This document shows, piece after piece, positions 47,901-62,560 of a DNA stretch of 64,000 nucleotides; positions within the stretch are counted from its first letter, which is position 1; every line of letters begins with the position of its first letter. Source of the stretch: Apostichopus japonicus (lineage: Eukaryota; Echinodermata; Holothuroidea; Aspidochirotida; Stichopodidae). A program made the translations under genes and the position numbers. The stretch spans positions 31,947,666 through 32,011,665 of the forward strand of contig NC_092579.1 in NCBI RefSeq assembly GCF_037975245.1, given 5' to 3'. The notes beneath the pieces are model-generated. The model worked only from the letters and a program-made list of their open reading frames with translations. It made no database searches and was not told the DNA's origin.

Positions 47901-48672
47901 TGGTCTCGAGCCCGCGATCCAAAATACGTCTCGCTCTCGAGGTACAGAGCAACCAACCGCGCCACGACAGCAGTTGATATAAATCTATGTTCGTTTCTAA
48001 TACTTAAAGTTCCAGAGACCGTATTAGTCCGAGGCAAAAGCAAACTGCGCTGGCCTGGTCTCGAGCCCGCGATCCAAAACACGTCACGCTCTCGAGGTAC
48101 AAAGCAACCAACCGCGCCACGACAGCAGTTGATATGAATCTATGTTCGTTTCTAATACTTAAAGTTCCAGAGACCGTATTAGATCGAGGCAAAAGCAAAC
48201 TGCGCTGGCCTGGTCTCGAGCCCGCGATCCAAAATACGTCTCGCTCTCGAGGTACAGAGCACAACCAACCGCGCCACGACAGCAGTTGATATAAATCTAT
48301 GTTCGTTTCTAATACTTAAAGTTCCCAGAGACCGTATAAGATCGCGGCAAAAGCAAACTGCCCCCACCTGGTCTCGAGCCCGCGATCCAAAATACGTCAC
48401 GCTCTCGAGGTACAGAGCAACCAACCGCGCCACGACAGCAGTTGATATAAGTCTATGTTCGTTTCTAATACTTAAAGTTCCCAGAGACCGTATGAGATCG
48501 CGGCAAAAGCAAACTGCCCCCACCTGGTCTCGAGCCCGCGATCCAAAATACGTCACGCTCTCGAGGTACAGAGCAACCAACCGCGCCACGACAGCAGTTG
48601 ATATAAATCTATGTTCGTTTCTAATACTTAAAGTTCCAGAGACCGTATAAGATCGCGGCAAAAGCAAACTGC
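41940..48672 (-). repeat. Tandem duplication of a ~3.2-kb block, offset 3582 bp (23 monomers)
   Basis: 41940-45090 recurs at 45522-48672. Shared singular variants include GTTCTATTCTAATAC (42071 and 45653), GTTGGTTTC, TTCTGATAC, a 1-bp-shorter GATCGCGCAAAAGC, TTAGTCCGAGG, GATATGAATC and GATATAAGTC, all with the same offset. Only a handful of differences separate the copies, so this is the youngest large duplication in view. Confidence 0.87.
43960..44700 (-). repeat. Cluster of minority subfamily monomers
   Basis: Units here carry a linked set of variants: GTATTAGATCGAGG, GCGCTGGCCTGG, ACGTCTCGCTC and often GAGCACAACC. The main type has GTATAAGATCGCGG, GCCCCCACCTGG, ACGTCACGCTC and GAGCAACC. 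Further examples are near 24690, 28110, 47560-48250, 48820, 49130, 55210, 56000 and 56310, usually alternating with main-type units. Confidence 0.8.
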
Positions 48673-49719
48673 CCCCACCTGGTCTCGAGCCCGCGATCCA
48701 AAATACGTCACGCTCTCGAGGTACAGAGCAACCAACCGCGCCACGACAGCAGTTGATATAAATCTATGTTCGTTTCTAATACTTAAAGTTCCAGAGACCG
48801 TATTAGATCGAGGCAAAAGCAAACTGCGCTGGCCTGGTCTCGAGCCCGCGATCCAAAATACGTCTCGCTCTCGAGGTACAGAGCACAACCAACCGCGCCA
48901 CGACAGCAGTTGATATAAATCTATGTTCGTTTCTAATACTTAAAGTTCCAGAGACCGTATAAGATCGCGGCAAAAGCAAACTGCCCCCACCTGGTCTCGA
49001 GCCCGCGATCCAAAATACGTCACGCTCTCGAGGTACAGAGCAACCAACCGCGCCACGACAGCAGTTGATATAAATCTATGTTCGTTTCTAATACTTAAAG
49101 TTCCAGAGACCGTATTAGATCGAGGCAAAAGCAAACTGCGCTGGCCTGGTCTCGAGCCCGCGATCCAAAATACGTCTCGCTCTCGAGGTACAGAGCACAA
49201 CCAACCGCGCCACGACAGCAGTTGATATAAATCTATGTTCGTTTCTAATACTTAAAGTTCCCAGAGACCGTATGAGATCGCGGCAAAAGCAAACTGCCCC
49301 CACCTGGTCTCGCGCCCGCGATCCAAAATACGTCACGCTCTCGAGGTACAGAGCAACCAACCGCGCCACGACAGCAGTTGATATAAATCTATGTTCGTTT
49401 CTAATACTTAAAGTTCCCAGAGACCGTATAAGATCCCGGCAAAAGCAAACTGCCCCCACCTGGTCTCGAGCCCGCGATCCAAAATACGTCACGCTCTCGA
49501 GGTACAGAGCAACCAACCGCGCCACGACAGCAGTTGATATAAATCTATGTTCGTTTCTAATACTTAAAGTTCCCAGAGACCGTATGAGATCGCGGCAAAA
49601 GCAAACTGCCCCCACCTGGTCTCGAGCCCGCGATCCAAAATACGTCACGCTCTCGAGGTACAGAGCAACCAACCGCGCCACGACAGCAGTTGATATTAAT
49701 CTATGTTCGTTTCTAATAC

Positions 49720-52700
49720 TTAAAGTTCCAGAGACCGTATGAGATCGCGGCAAAAGCAAACTGCCCCCACCTGGTCTCGAGCCCGCGATCCAAAATACGT
49801 CACGCTCTCGAGGTACAGAGCAACCAACCGCGCCACGACAGCAGTTGATATAAATCTATGTTCGTTTCTAATACTTAAAGTTCCCAGAGACCGTATCAGA
49901 TCGCGGCAAAAGCAAACTGCCCCCACCTGGTCTCGAGCCCGCGATCCAAAATACGTCACGCTCTCGAGGTACAGAGCAACCAACCGCGCCACGACAGCAG
50001 TTGATATAAATCTATGTTCGTTTCTAATACTTAAAGTTCCCAGAGACCGTATGAGATCGCGGCAAAAGCAAACTGCCCCCACCTGGTCTCGAGCCCGCGA
50101 TCCAAAATACGTCACGCTCTCGAGGTACAGAGCAACCAACCGCGCCACGACAGCAGTTGATATAAATCTATGTTCGTTTCAAATACTTAAAGTTCCCAGA
50201 GACCGTACCAGATCGCGGCAAAAGCAAACTGCCCCCACCTGGTCTCGAGCCCGCGATCCAAAATACGTCACGCTCTCGAGGTACAGAGCAACCAACCGCG
50301 CCACGACAGCAGTTGATATAAATCTATGTTCGTTTCTAATACTTAAAGTTCCCAGAGACCGTACCAGATCGCGGCAAAAGCAAACTGCCCCCACCTGGTC
50401 TCGAGCCCGCGATCCAAAATACGTCACGCTCTCGAGGTACAGAGCAACCAACCGCGCCACGACAGCAGTTGATATAAATCTATGTTCGTTTCTAATACTT
50501 AAAGTTCCCAGAGACCGTATAAGATCGCGGCAAAAGCAAACTGCCCCCACCTGGTCTCGAGCCCGCGATCCAAAATACGTCACGCTCTCGAGGTACAGAG
50601 CAACCAACCGCGCCACGACAGCAGTTGATATAAATCTATGTTCGTTTCTAATACTTAAAGTTCCCAGAGACCGTACCAGATCGCGGCAAAAGCAAACTGC
50701 CCCCACCTGGTCTCGAGCCCGCGATCCAAAATACGTCACGCTCTCGAGGTACAGAGCAACCAACCGCGCCACGACAGCAGTTGATATAAATCTATGTTCG
50801 TTTCTAATACTTAAAGTTCCCAGAGACCGTATAAGATCGCGGCAAAAGCAAACTGCCCCCACCTGGTCTCGAGCCCGCGATCCAAAATACGTCACGCTCT
50901 CGAGGTACAGAGCAACCAACCGCGCCACGACAGCAGTTGATATAAATCTATGTTCGTTTCTAATACTTAAAGTTCATAGAGACCGTACCAGATCCCGGCA
51001 AAAGCAAACTGCCCCCACCTGGTCTCGAGCCCGCGATCCAAAATACGTCACGCTCTCGAGGTACAGAGCAACCAACCGCGCCACGACAGCAGTTGATATA
51101 AATCTATGTTCGTTTCTAATACTTAAAGTTCCAGAGACCGTATAAGATCGCGGCAAAAGCAAACTGCCCCCACCTGGTCTCGAGCCCGCGATCCAAAATA
51201 CGTCACGCTCTTGAGGTACAGAGCAACCAACCGCGCCACGACAGCAGTTGATATAAATCTATGTTCGTTTCTAATACTTAAAGTTCCCAGAGAACGTATA
51301 AGATCGCGGCAAAAGCAAACTGCCCCCACCTGGTCTCGAGCCCGCGATCCAAAATACGTCACGCTCTCGAGGTACAGAGCAACCAACCGCGCCACGACAG
51401 CAGTTGATATAAATCTATGTTCGTTTCTAATACTTAAAGTTCCCAGAGACCGTATGAGATCGCGGCAAAAGCAAACTGCCCCCACCTGGTCTCGAGCCCG
51501 CGATCCAAAATACGTCACGCTCTCGAGGTACAGAGCAACCAACCGCGCCACGACAGCAGTTGATATAAATCTATGTTCGTTTCTAATACTTAAAGTTCCC
51601 AGAGACCGTATGAGATCGCGGCAAAAGCAAACTGCCCCCACCTGGTCTCGAGCCCGCGATCCAAAATACGTCACGCTCTCGAGGTACAGAGCAACCAACC
51701 GCGCCACGACAGCAGTTGATATAAATCTATGTTCGTTTCTAATACTTAAAGTTCCCAGAGACCGTATAAGATCGCGGCAAAAGCAAACTGCCCCCACCTG
51801 GTCTCGAGCCCGCGATCCAAAATACGTCACGCTCTCGAGGTACAGAGCACAACAAACCGCGCCACGACAGCAGTTGATATAAATCTATGTTCGTTTCTAA
51901 TACTTAAAGTTCCCAGAGACCGTATAAGATCGCGGCAAAAGCAAACTGCCCCCACCTGGTCTCGAGCCCGCGATCCAAAATACGTCACGCTCTCGAGGTA
52001 CAGAGCAACCAACCGCGCCACGACAGCAGTTGATATAAATCTATGTTCGTTTCTAATACTTAAAGTTCCCAGAGACCGTATAAGATCGCGGCAAAAGCAA
52101 ACTGCCCCCACCTGGTCTCGAGCCCGCGATCCAAAATACGTCACGCTCTCGAGGTACAGAGCAACCAACCGCGCCAGGACAGCAGTTGATATAAATCTAT
52201 GTTCGTTTCTAATACTTAAAGTTCCAAGAGACCGTATAAGATCGCGGCAAAAGCAAACTGCCCCCACCTGGTCTCGAGCCCGCGATCCAAAATACGTCAC
52301 GCTCTCGAAGTACAGAGCAACCAACCGCGCCACGACAGCAGTTGATATAAATCTATGTTCGTTTCTAATACTTAAAGTTCCCAGAGACCGTATGAGATCG
52401 CGGCAAAAGCAAACTGCCCCCACCTGGTCTCGAGCCCGCGATCCAAAATACGTCACGCTCTCGAAGTACAGAGCAACCAACCGCGCCACGACAGCAGTTG
52501 ATATAAATCTATGTTCGTTTCTAATACTTAAAGTTCACAGAGACCGTATGAGATCGCGGCAAAAGCAAACTGCCCCCACCTGGTCTCGAGCCCGCGATCC
52601 AAAATACGTCACGCTCTCGAGGTACAGAGCAACCAACCGCGCCACGACAGCAGTTGATATAAATCTATGTTCGTTTCTAATACTTAAAGTTTCCAGAGAC

Positions 52701-55700
52701 CGTATGAGATCGCGGCAAAAGCAAACTGCCCCCACCTGGTCTCGAGCCCGCGATCCAAAATACGTCACGCTCTCGAGGTACAGAGCAACCAACCGCGCCA
52801 CAACAGCAGTTGATATAAATCTATGTTCGTTTCTAATACTTAAAGTTTCCAGAGACCGTATGAGATCGCGGCAAAAGCAAACTGCCCCCACCTGGTCTCG
52901 AGCCCGCGATCCAAAATACGTCACGCTCTCGAGGTACAGAGCAACCAACCGCGCCACGACAGCAGTTGATATAAATCTATGTTCGTTTCTAATACTTAAA
53001 GTTTCCAGAGACCGTATGAGATCGCGGCAAAAGCAAACTGCCCCCACCTGGTCTCGAGCCCGCGATCCAAAATACGTCACGCTCTCGAGGTACAGAGCAA
53101 CCAACCGCGCCACGACAGCAGTTGATATAAATCTATGTTCGTTTCTAATACTTAAAGTTCCCAGAGACCGTATGAGATCGCGGCAAAAGCAAACTGCCCC
53201 CACCTGGTCTCGAGCCCGCGATCCAAAATACGTCACGCTCTCGAGGTACAGAGCAACCAACCGCGCCACGACAGCAGTTGATATAAATCTATGTTCGTTT
53301 CTAATACTTAAAGTTCCCAGAGACCGTATGAGATCGCGGCAAAAGCAAACTGCCCCCACCTGGTCTCGAGCCCGCGATCCAAAATACGTCACGCTCTCGA
53401 GGTACAGAGCACAACAAACCGCGCCACGACAGCAGTTGATATAAATCTATGTTCGTTTCTAATACTTAAAGTTCCCAGAGACCGTATAAGATCGCGGCAA
53501 AAGCAAACTGCCCCCACCTGGTCTCGAGCCCGCGATCCAAAATACGTCACGCTCTCGAGGTACAGAGCAACCAACCGCGCCACGACAGCAGTTGATATAA
53601 ATCTATGTTCGTTTCTAATACTTAAAGTTCCCAGAGACCGTATAAGATCGCGGCAAAAGCAAACTGCCCCCACCTGGTCTCGAGCCCATGATCCAAAATA
53701 CGTCACGCTCTCGAGGTACAGAGCAACCAACCGCGCCACGACAGCAGTTGATATAAATCTATGTTCGTTTCTAATACTTAAAGTTCCCAGAGACCGTATG
53801 AGATCGCGGCAAAAGCAAACTGCCCCCACCTGGTCTCGAGCCCGCGATCCAAAATACGTCACGCTCTCGAGGTACAGAGCAACCAACCGCGCCACGACAG
53901 CAGTTGATATAAATCTATGTTCGTTTCTAATACTTAAAGTTCCCAGAGACCGTATAAGATCGCGGCAAATGCAAACTGCCCCCACCTGGTCTCGAGCCCG
54001 CGATCCAAAATACGTCACGCTCTCGAGGTACAGAGCAACCAACCGCGCCACGACAGCAGTTGATATAAATCTATGTTCGTTTCTAATACTTAAAGTTCCC
54101 AGAGACCGTATGAGATCGCGGCAAAAGCAAACTGCCCCCACCTGGTCTCGAGCCCGCGATCCAAAATACGTCACGCTCTCGAGGTACAGAGCAACCAACC
54201 GCGCCACGACAGCAGTTGATATAAATCTATGTTCGTTTCTAATACTTAAAGTTCCCAGAGACCGTATAAGATCGCGGCAAAAGCAAACTGCCCCCACCTG
54301 GTCTCGAGCCCGCGATCCAAAATACGTCACGCTCTTGAGGTACAGAGCAACCAACCGCGCCACGACAGCAGTTGATATAAATCTATGTTCGTTTCTAATA
54401 CTTAAAGTTCCAGAGACCGTATAAGATCGCGGCAAAAGCAAACTGCCCCCACCTGGTCTCGAGCCCGCGATCCAAAATACGTCACGCTCTCGAGGTACAG
54501 AGCAACCAACCGCGCCACGACAGCAGTTGATATAAATCTATGTTCGTTTCTAATACTTAAAGTTCCCAGAGACCGTATGAGATCGCGCAAAAGCAAACTG
54601 CCCCCACCTGGTCTCGAGCCCGCGATCCAAAATACGTCACGCTCTCGAGGTACAGAGCAACCAACCGCGCCACGACAGCAGTTGATATAAATCTATGTTC
54701 GTTTCTAATACTTAAAGTTCCCAGAGACCGTATGAGATCGCGGCAAAAGCAAACTGCCCCCACCTGGTCTCGAGCCCGCGATCCAAAATACGTCACGCTC
54801 TCGAGGTACAGAGCAACCAACCGCGCCACGACAGCAGTTGATATAAATCTATGTTCGTTTCTAATACTTAAAGTTCCCAGAGACCGTATAAGATCGCGGC
54901 AAAAGCAAACTGCCCCCACCTGATCTCGAGCCCGCGATCCAAAATACGTCACGCTCTCGAGGTACAGAGCAACCAACCGCGCCACGACAGCAGTTGATAT
55001 AAATCTATGTTCGTTTCTAATACTTAAAGTTCCCAGAGACCGTATGAGATCGCGGCAAAAGCAAACTGCCCCCACCTGGTCTCGAGCCCGCGATCCAAAA
55101 TACGTCACGCTCTCGAAGTACAGAGCAACCAACCGCGCCACGACAGCAGTTGATATAAATCTATGTTCGTTTCTAATACTTAAAGTTCCAGAGACCGTAT
55201 TAGATCGAGGCAAAAGCAAACTGCGCTGGCCTGGTCTCGAGCCCGCGATCCAAAATACGTCTCGCTCTCGAGGTACAGAGCACAACAAACCGCGCCACGA
55301 CAGCAGTTGATATAAATCTATGTTCGTTTCTAATACTTAAAGTTCCAGAGACCGTATAAGATCGCGGCAAAAGCAAACTGCCCCCACCTGGTCTCGAGCC
55401 CGCGATCCAAAATACGTCTCGCTCTCGACGTACAGAGCAACCAACCGCGCCACGACAGCAGTTGATATAAATCTATGTTCGTTTCTAATACTTAAAGTTC
55501 CAGAGACCGTATAAGATCGCGGCAAAAGCAAACTGCCCCCACCTGGTCTCGAGCCCGCGATCCAAAATACGTCACGCTCTCGAGGTACAGAGCAACCAAC
55601 CGCGCCACGACAGCAGTTGATATAAATCTATGTTCGTTTCTAATACTTAAAGTTCCCAGAGACCGTATAAGATCGCGGCAAAAGCAAACTGCCCCCACCT

Positions 55701-58700
55701 GGTCTCGAGCCCGCGATCCAAAATACGTCACGCTCTCGAGGTACAGAGCAACCAACCGCGCCACGACAGCAGTTGATATAAATCTATGTTCGTTTCTAAT
55801 ACTTAAAGTTCCCAGAGACCGTATAAGATCGCGGCAAAAGCAAACTGCCCCCACCTGCTCTCGAGCCCGCGATCCAAAATACGTCACGCTCTCGAGGTAC
55901 AGAGCAACCAACCGTGCCACGACAGCAGTTGATATAAATCTATGTTCGTTTCTAATACTTAAAGTTGCAGAGACCGTATTAGATCGAGGCAAAAGCAAAC
56001 TGCGCTGGCCTGGTCTCGAGCCCGCGATCCAAAATACGTCTCGCTCTCGAGGTACAGAGCACAACCAACCGCGCCACGACAGCAGTTGATATAAATCTAT
56101 GTTCGTTTCTAATACTTAAAGTTCCAGAGACCGTATAAGATCGCGGCAAAAGCAAACTGCCCCCACCTGGTCTCGAGCCCGCGATCCAAAATACGTCACG
56201 CTCTCGAGGTACAGAGCAACCAACCGCGCCACGACAGCAGTTGATATAAATCTATGTTCGTTTCTAATACTTAAAGTTCCAGAGACCGTATTAGATCGCG
56301 GCAAAAGCAAACTGCGCTGGCCTGGTCTCGAGCCCGCGATCCAAAATACGTCTCGCTCTCGAGGTACAGAGCACAACCAACCGCGCCACGACAGCAGTTG
56401 ATATAAATCTATGTTCGTTTCTAATACTTAAAGTTCCCAGAGACCGTATAAGATCGCGGCAAAAGCAAACTGCCCCCACCTGGTCTCGAGCCCGCGATCC
56501 AAAATACGTCACGCTCTCGAGGTACAGAGCAACCAACCGCGCCACGACAGCAGTTGATATAAATCTATGTTCGTTTCTAATACTTAAAGTTCCCAGAGAC
56601 CGTATCAGATCGCGGCAAAAGCAAACTGCCCCCACCTGGTCTCGAGCCCGCGATCCAAAATACGTCACGCTCTCGAGGTACAGAGCAACCAACCGCGCCA
56701 CGACAGCAGTTGATATAAATCTATGTTCGTTTCTAATACTTAAAGTTCCAGAGACCGTATTAGATCGCGGCAAAAGCAAACTGCCCCCACCTGGTCTCGA
56801 GCCCGCGATCCAAAATACGTCACGCTCTCGAGGTACAGAGCAACCAACCGCGCCACGACAGCAGTTGATATAAATCTATGTTCGTTTCTAATACTTAAAG
56901 TTCCAGAGACCGTATCAGATCGCGGCAAAAGCAAACTGCCCCACCTGGTTTCGAGCCCGCGATCCAAAATACGTCACGCTCTCGAGGTACAGAGCAACCA
57001 ACCGCGCCACGACAGCAGTTGATATAAATCTATGTTCGTTTCTAATACTTAAAGTTCCCAGAGACCGTATGAGATCGCGGCAAAAGCAAACTGCCCCCAC
57101 CTGGTCTCGAGCCCGCGATCCAAAATACGTCACGCTCTCGAGGTACAGAGCAACCAACCGCGCCACGACAGCAGTTGATATAAATCTATGTTCGTTTCTA
57201 ATACTTAAAGTTCCCAGAGACCGTATGAGATCGCGGCAAAAGCAAACTGCCCCCACCTGGTCTCGAGCCCGCGATCCAAAATACGTCACGCTCTCGAGGT
57301 ACAGAGCAACCAACCGCGCCACGACAGCAGTTGATATAAATCTATGTTCGTTTCAAATACTTAAAGTTCCCAGAGACCGTACCAGATCGCGGCAAAAGCA
57401 AACTGCCCCCACCTGGTCTCGAGCCCGCGATCCAAAATACGTCACGCTCTCGAGGTACAGAGCAACCAACCGCGCCACGACAGCAGTTGATATAAATCTA
57501 TGTTCGTTTCTAATACTTAAAGTTCCCAGAGACCGTACCAGATCGCGGCAAAAGCAAACTGCCCCCACCTGGTCTCGAGCCCGCGATCCAAAATACGTCA
57601 CGCTCTCGAGGTACAGAGCAACCAACCGCGCCACGACAGCAGTTGATATAAATCTATGTTCGTTTCTAATACTTAAAGTTCATAGAGACCGTACCAGATC
57701 GCGGCAAAAGCAAACTGCCCCCACCTGGTCTCGAGCCCGCGATCCAAAATACGTCACGCTCTCGAGGTACAGAGCAACCAACCGCGCCACGACAGCAGTT
57801 GATATAAATCTATGTTCGTTTCTAATACTTAAAGTTCCAGAGACCGTATAAGATCGCGGCAAAAGCAAACTGCCCCCACCTGGTCTCGAGCCCGCGATCC
57901 AAAATACGTCACGCTCTCGAAGTACAGAGCAACCAACCGCGCCACGACAGCAGTTGATATAAATCTATGTTCGTTTCTAATACTTAAAGTTCCCAGAGAA
58001 CGTATAAGATCGCGGTAAAAGCAAACTGCCCCCACCTGGTCTCGAGCCCGCGATCCAAAATACGTCACGCTCTCGAGGTACAGAGCAACCAACCGCGCCA
58101 CGACAGCAGTTGATATAAATCTATGTTCGTTTCTAATACTTAAAGTTCCCAGAGACCGTATGAGATCGCGGCAAAAGCAAACTGCCCCCACCTGGTCTCG
58201 AGCCCGCGATCCAAAATACGTCACGCTCTCGAGGTACAGAGCAACCAACCGCGCCACGACAGCAGTTGATATAAATCTATGTTCGTTTCTAATACTTAAA
58301 GTTCCCAGAGACCGTATGAGATCGCGGCAAAAGCAAACTGCCCCCACCTGGTCTCGAGCCCGCGATCCAAAATACGTCACGCTCTCGAGGTACAGAGCAA
58401 CCAACCGCGCCACGACAGCAGTTGATATAAATCTATGTTCGTTTCTAATACTTAAAGTTCCCAGAGACCGTATGAGATCGCGGCAAAAGCAAACTGCCCC
58501 CACCTGGTCTCGAGCCCGCGATCCAAAATACGTCACGCTCTCGAGGTACAGAGCACAACAAACCGCGCCACGACAGCAGTTGATATAAATCTATGTTCGT
58601 TTCTAATACTTAAAGTTCCCAGAGACCGTATAAGATCGCGGCAAAAGCAAACTGCCCCCACCTGGTCTCGAGCCCGCGATCCAAAATACGTCACGCTCTC

Positions 58701-60720
58701 GAGGTACAGAGCAACCAACCGCGCCAGGACAGCAGTTGATATAAATCTATGTTCGTTTCTAATACTTAAATTTCCCAGAGACCGTACCAGATCCCGCAAA
58801 AGCAAACTGCCCCCACCTGGTCTCGAGCCCGCGATCCAAAATACGTCACGCTCTCGAGGTACAGAGCAACCAACCGCGCCACGACAGCAGTTGATATAAA
58901 TCTATGTTCGTTTCTAATACTTAAAGTTCCCAGAGACCGTATAAGATCGCGGCAAAAGCAAACTGCCCCCACCTGGTCTCGAGCCCGCGATCCAAAATAC
59001 GTCACGCTATCGAGGTACAGAGCAAGCAACCGCGCCACGACAGCAGTTGATATAAATCTATGTTCGTTTCTAATACTTAAAGTTCCCAGAGACCGTACCA
59101 GATCACGGCAAAAGCAAACTGCCCCCACCTGGTCTCGAGCCCGCGATCCAAAATACGTCACGCTCTCGAGGTACAGAGCAACCAACCGCGCCACGACAGC
59201 AGTTGATATAAATCTATGTTCGTTTCTAATACTTAAAGTTCCCAGAGACCGTATAAGATCGCGGCAAAAGCAAACTGCCAACACCTGGTCTCGAGCCCGC
59301 GATCCAAAATACGTCACGCTCTCGAGGTACAGAGCAACCAACCGCGCCACGACAGCAGTTGATATAAATCTATGTTCGTTTCTAATACTTAAAGTTCCCA
59401 GAGACCGTACCAGATCCCGCAAAAGCAAACTGCCCCCACCTGGTCTCGAGCCCGCGATCCAAAATACGTCACGCTCTCGAGGTACAGAGCAAACAACCGC
59501 GCCACGACAGCAGTTGATATAAATCTATGTTCGTTTCTAATACTTAAAGTTCCCAGAGACCGTACCAGATCGCGGCAAAAGCAAACTGCCCCCACCTGGT
59601 CTCGAGCCCGCGATCCAAAATACGTCACGCTCTCGAGGTACAGAGCAACCAACCGCGCCACGACAGCAGTTGATATAAATCTATGTTCGTTTCTAATACT
59701 TAAAGTTCCCAGAGACCGTATAAGATCGCGGCAAAAGCAAACTGCCCCCACCTGGTCTCGAGCCCGCGATCCAAAATACGTCACGCTCTCGAGGTACAGA
59801 GCAACCAACCGCGCCACGACAGCAGTTGATATAAATCTATGTTCGTTTCTAATACTTAAAGTTCATAGAGACCGTACCAGATCGCGGCAAAAGCAAACTG
59901 CCCCCACCTGGTCTCGAGCCCGCGATCCAAAATACGTCACGCTCTCGAGGTACAGAGCAACCAACCGCGCCACGACAGCAGTTGATATAAATCTATGTTC
60001 GTTTCTAATACTTAAAGTTCCAGAGACCGTATAAGATCGCGGCAAAAGCAAACTGCCCCCACCTGGTCTCGAGCACGCGATCCAAAATACGTCACGCTCT
60101 CGAAGTACAGAGCAACCAACCGCGCCACGACAGCAGTTGATATAAATCTATGTTCGTTTCTAATACTTAAAGTTCCCAGAGAACGTATAAGATCGCGGCA
60201 AAAGCAAACTGCCCCCACCTGGTCTCGAGCCCGCGATCCAAAATACGTCACGCTCTCGAGGTACAGAGCAACCAACCGCGCCACGACAGCAGTTGATATA
60301 AATCTATGTTCGTTTCTAATACTTAAAGTTCCCAGAGACCGTATGAGATCGCGGCAAAAGCAAACTGCCCCCACCTGGTCTCGAGCCCGCGATCCAAAAT
60401 ACGTCACGCTCTCGAGGTACAGAGCAACCAACCGCGCCACGACAGCAGTTGATATAAATCTATGTTCGTTTCTAATACTTAAAGTTCCCAGAGACCGTAT
60501 GAGATCGCGGCAAAAGCAAACTGCCCCCACCTGGTCTCGAGCCCGCGATCCAAAATACGTCACGCTCTCGAGGTACAGAGCAAGCAACCGCGCCACGACA
60601 GCAGTTGATATAAATCTATGTTCGTTTCTAATACTTAAAGTTCCCAGAGACCGTATGAGATCGCGGCAAAAGCAAACTGCCCCCACCTGGTCTCGAGCCC
60701 GCGATCCAAAATACGTCACG
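49720..60720 (-). repeat. Paralogous blocks at offsets 6706 and 2183 bp
   Basis: GTTCATAGAGACC occurs at about 50972, 57678 and 59861, and AGAACGTATA at 51291, 57997 and 60180; both sets are spaced 6706 and 2183 bp. The variant TTTCAAATAC (50177 and 57351) has offset 7174, that is 6706 plus 468, indicating three monomers gained or lost between the copies. Confidence 0.78.
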
Positions 60721-60724
60721 CTCT

Positions 60725-62560
60725 CGAGGTACAGAGCACAACAAACCGCGCCACGACAGCAGTTGATATAAATCTATGTTCGTTTCTAATACTTAAAGTT
60801 CCCAGAGACCGTATAAGATCGCGGCAAAAGCAAACTGCCCCCACCTGGTCTCGAGCCCGCGATCCAAAATACGTCACGCTCTCGAGGTACAGAGCAACCA
60901 ACCGCGCCACGACAGCAGTTGATATAAATCTGTGTTCGTTTCTAATACTTAAAGTTCCCAGAGACCGTATAAGATCGCGGCAAAAGCAAACTGCCCCCAC
61001 CTGGTCTCGAGCCCGCGATCCAAAATACGTCACGCTATCGAGGTACAGAGCAAGCAACCGCGCCACGACAGCAGTTGATATAAATCTATGTTCGTTTCTA
61101 ATACTTAAAGTTCCCAGAGACCGTATGAGATCGCGGCAAAAGCAAACTGCCCCCAACTGGTCTCGAGCCCGCGATCCAAAATACGTCACGCTATCGAGGT
61201 ACAGAGCAAGCAACCGCGCCACGACAGCAGTTGATATAAATCTATGTTCGTTTCTAATACTTAAAGTTCCCAGAGACCGTATAAGATCGCGGCAAAAGCA
61301 AACTGCCCCCACCTGGTCTCGAGCCCGCGATCCAAAATACGTCACGCTCTCGAGGTACAGAGCAACCAACCGCGCCAGGACAGCAGTTGATATAAATCTA
61401 TGTTCGTTTCTAATACTTAAAGTTCCAAGAGACCGTATAAGATCGCGGCAAAAGCAAACTGCCCCCACCTGGTCTCGAGCCCGCGATCCAAAATACGTCA
61501 CGCTCTCGAGGTACAGAGCAACCAACCGCGCCACGACAGCAGTTGATATAAATCTATGTTCGTTTCTAATACTTAAAGTTCCCAGAGACCGTATGAGATC
61601 GCGGCAAAAGCAAACTGCCCCCACCTGGTCTCGAGCCCGCGATCCAAAATACGTCACGCTCTCGAGGTACAGAGCAAGCAACCGCGCCACGACAGCAGTT
61701 GATATAAATCTATGTTCGTTTCTAATACTTAAAGTTCCCAGAGACCGTATGAGATCGCGGCAAAAGCAAACTGCCCCCACCTGGTCTCGAGCCCGCGATC
61801 CAAAATACGTCACGCTCTCGAGGTACAGAGCACAACAAACCGCGCCACGACAGCAGTTGATATAAATCTATGTTCGTTTCTAATACTTAAAGTTCCCAGA
61901 GACCGTATAAGATCGCGGCAAAAGCAAACTGCCCCCACCTGGTCTCGAGCCCGCGATCCAAAATACGTCACGCTCTCGAGGTACAGAGCAACCAACCGCG
62001 CCACGACAGCAGTTGATATAAATCTGTGTTCGTTTCTAATACTTAAAGTTCCCAGAGACCGTATAAGATCGCGGCAAAAGCAAACTGCCCCCACCTGGTC
62101 TCGAGCCCGCGATCCAAAATACGTCACGCTATCGAGGTACAGAGCAAGCAACCGCGCCACGACAGCAGTTGATATAAATCTATGTTCGTTTCTAATACTT
62201 AAAGTTCCCAGAGACCGTATGAGATCGCGGCAAAAGCAAACTGCCCCCAACTGGTCTCGAGCCCGCGATCCAAAATACGTCACGCTATCGAGGTACAGAG
62301 CAAGCAACCGCGCCACGACAGCAGTTGATATAAATCTATGTTCGTTTCTAATACTTAAAGTTCCCAGAGACCGTATAAGATCGCGGCAAAAGCAAACTGC
62401 CCCCACCTGGTCTCGAGCCCGCGATCCAAAATACGTCACGCTCTCGAGGTACAGAGCAACCAACCGCGCCAGGACAGCAGTTGATATAAATCTATGTTCG
62501 TTTCTAATACTTAAAGTTCCAAGAGACCGTATAAGATCGCGGCAAAAGCAAACTGCCCCC
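60725..62560 (-). repeat. Tandem seven-monomer duplication, offset 1094 bp
   Basis: GAGCACAACAAACC (60736 and 61830), ATCTGTGTTCG (60931 and 62025), GCTATCGAGG, CCCCAACTGG, GCCAGGACAGC and TTCCAAGAGACC all recur 1094 bp apart. Confidence 0.82.
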
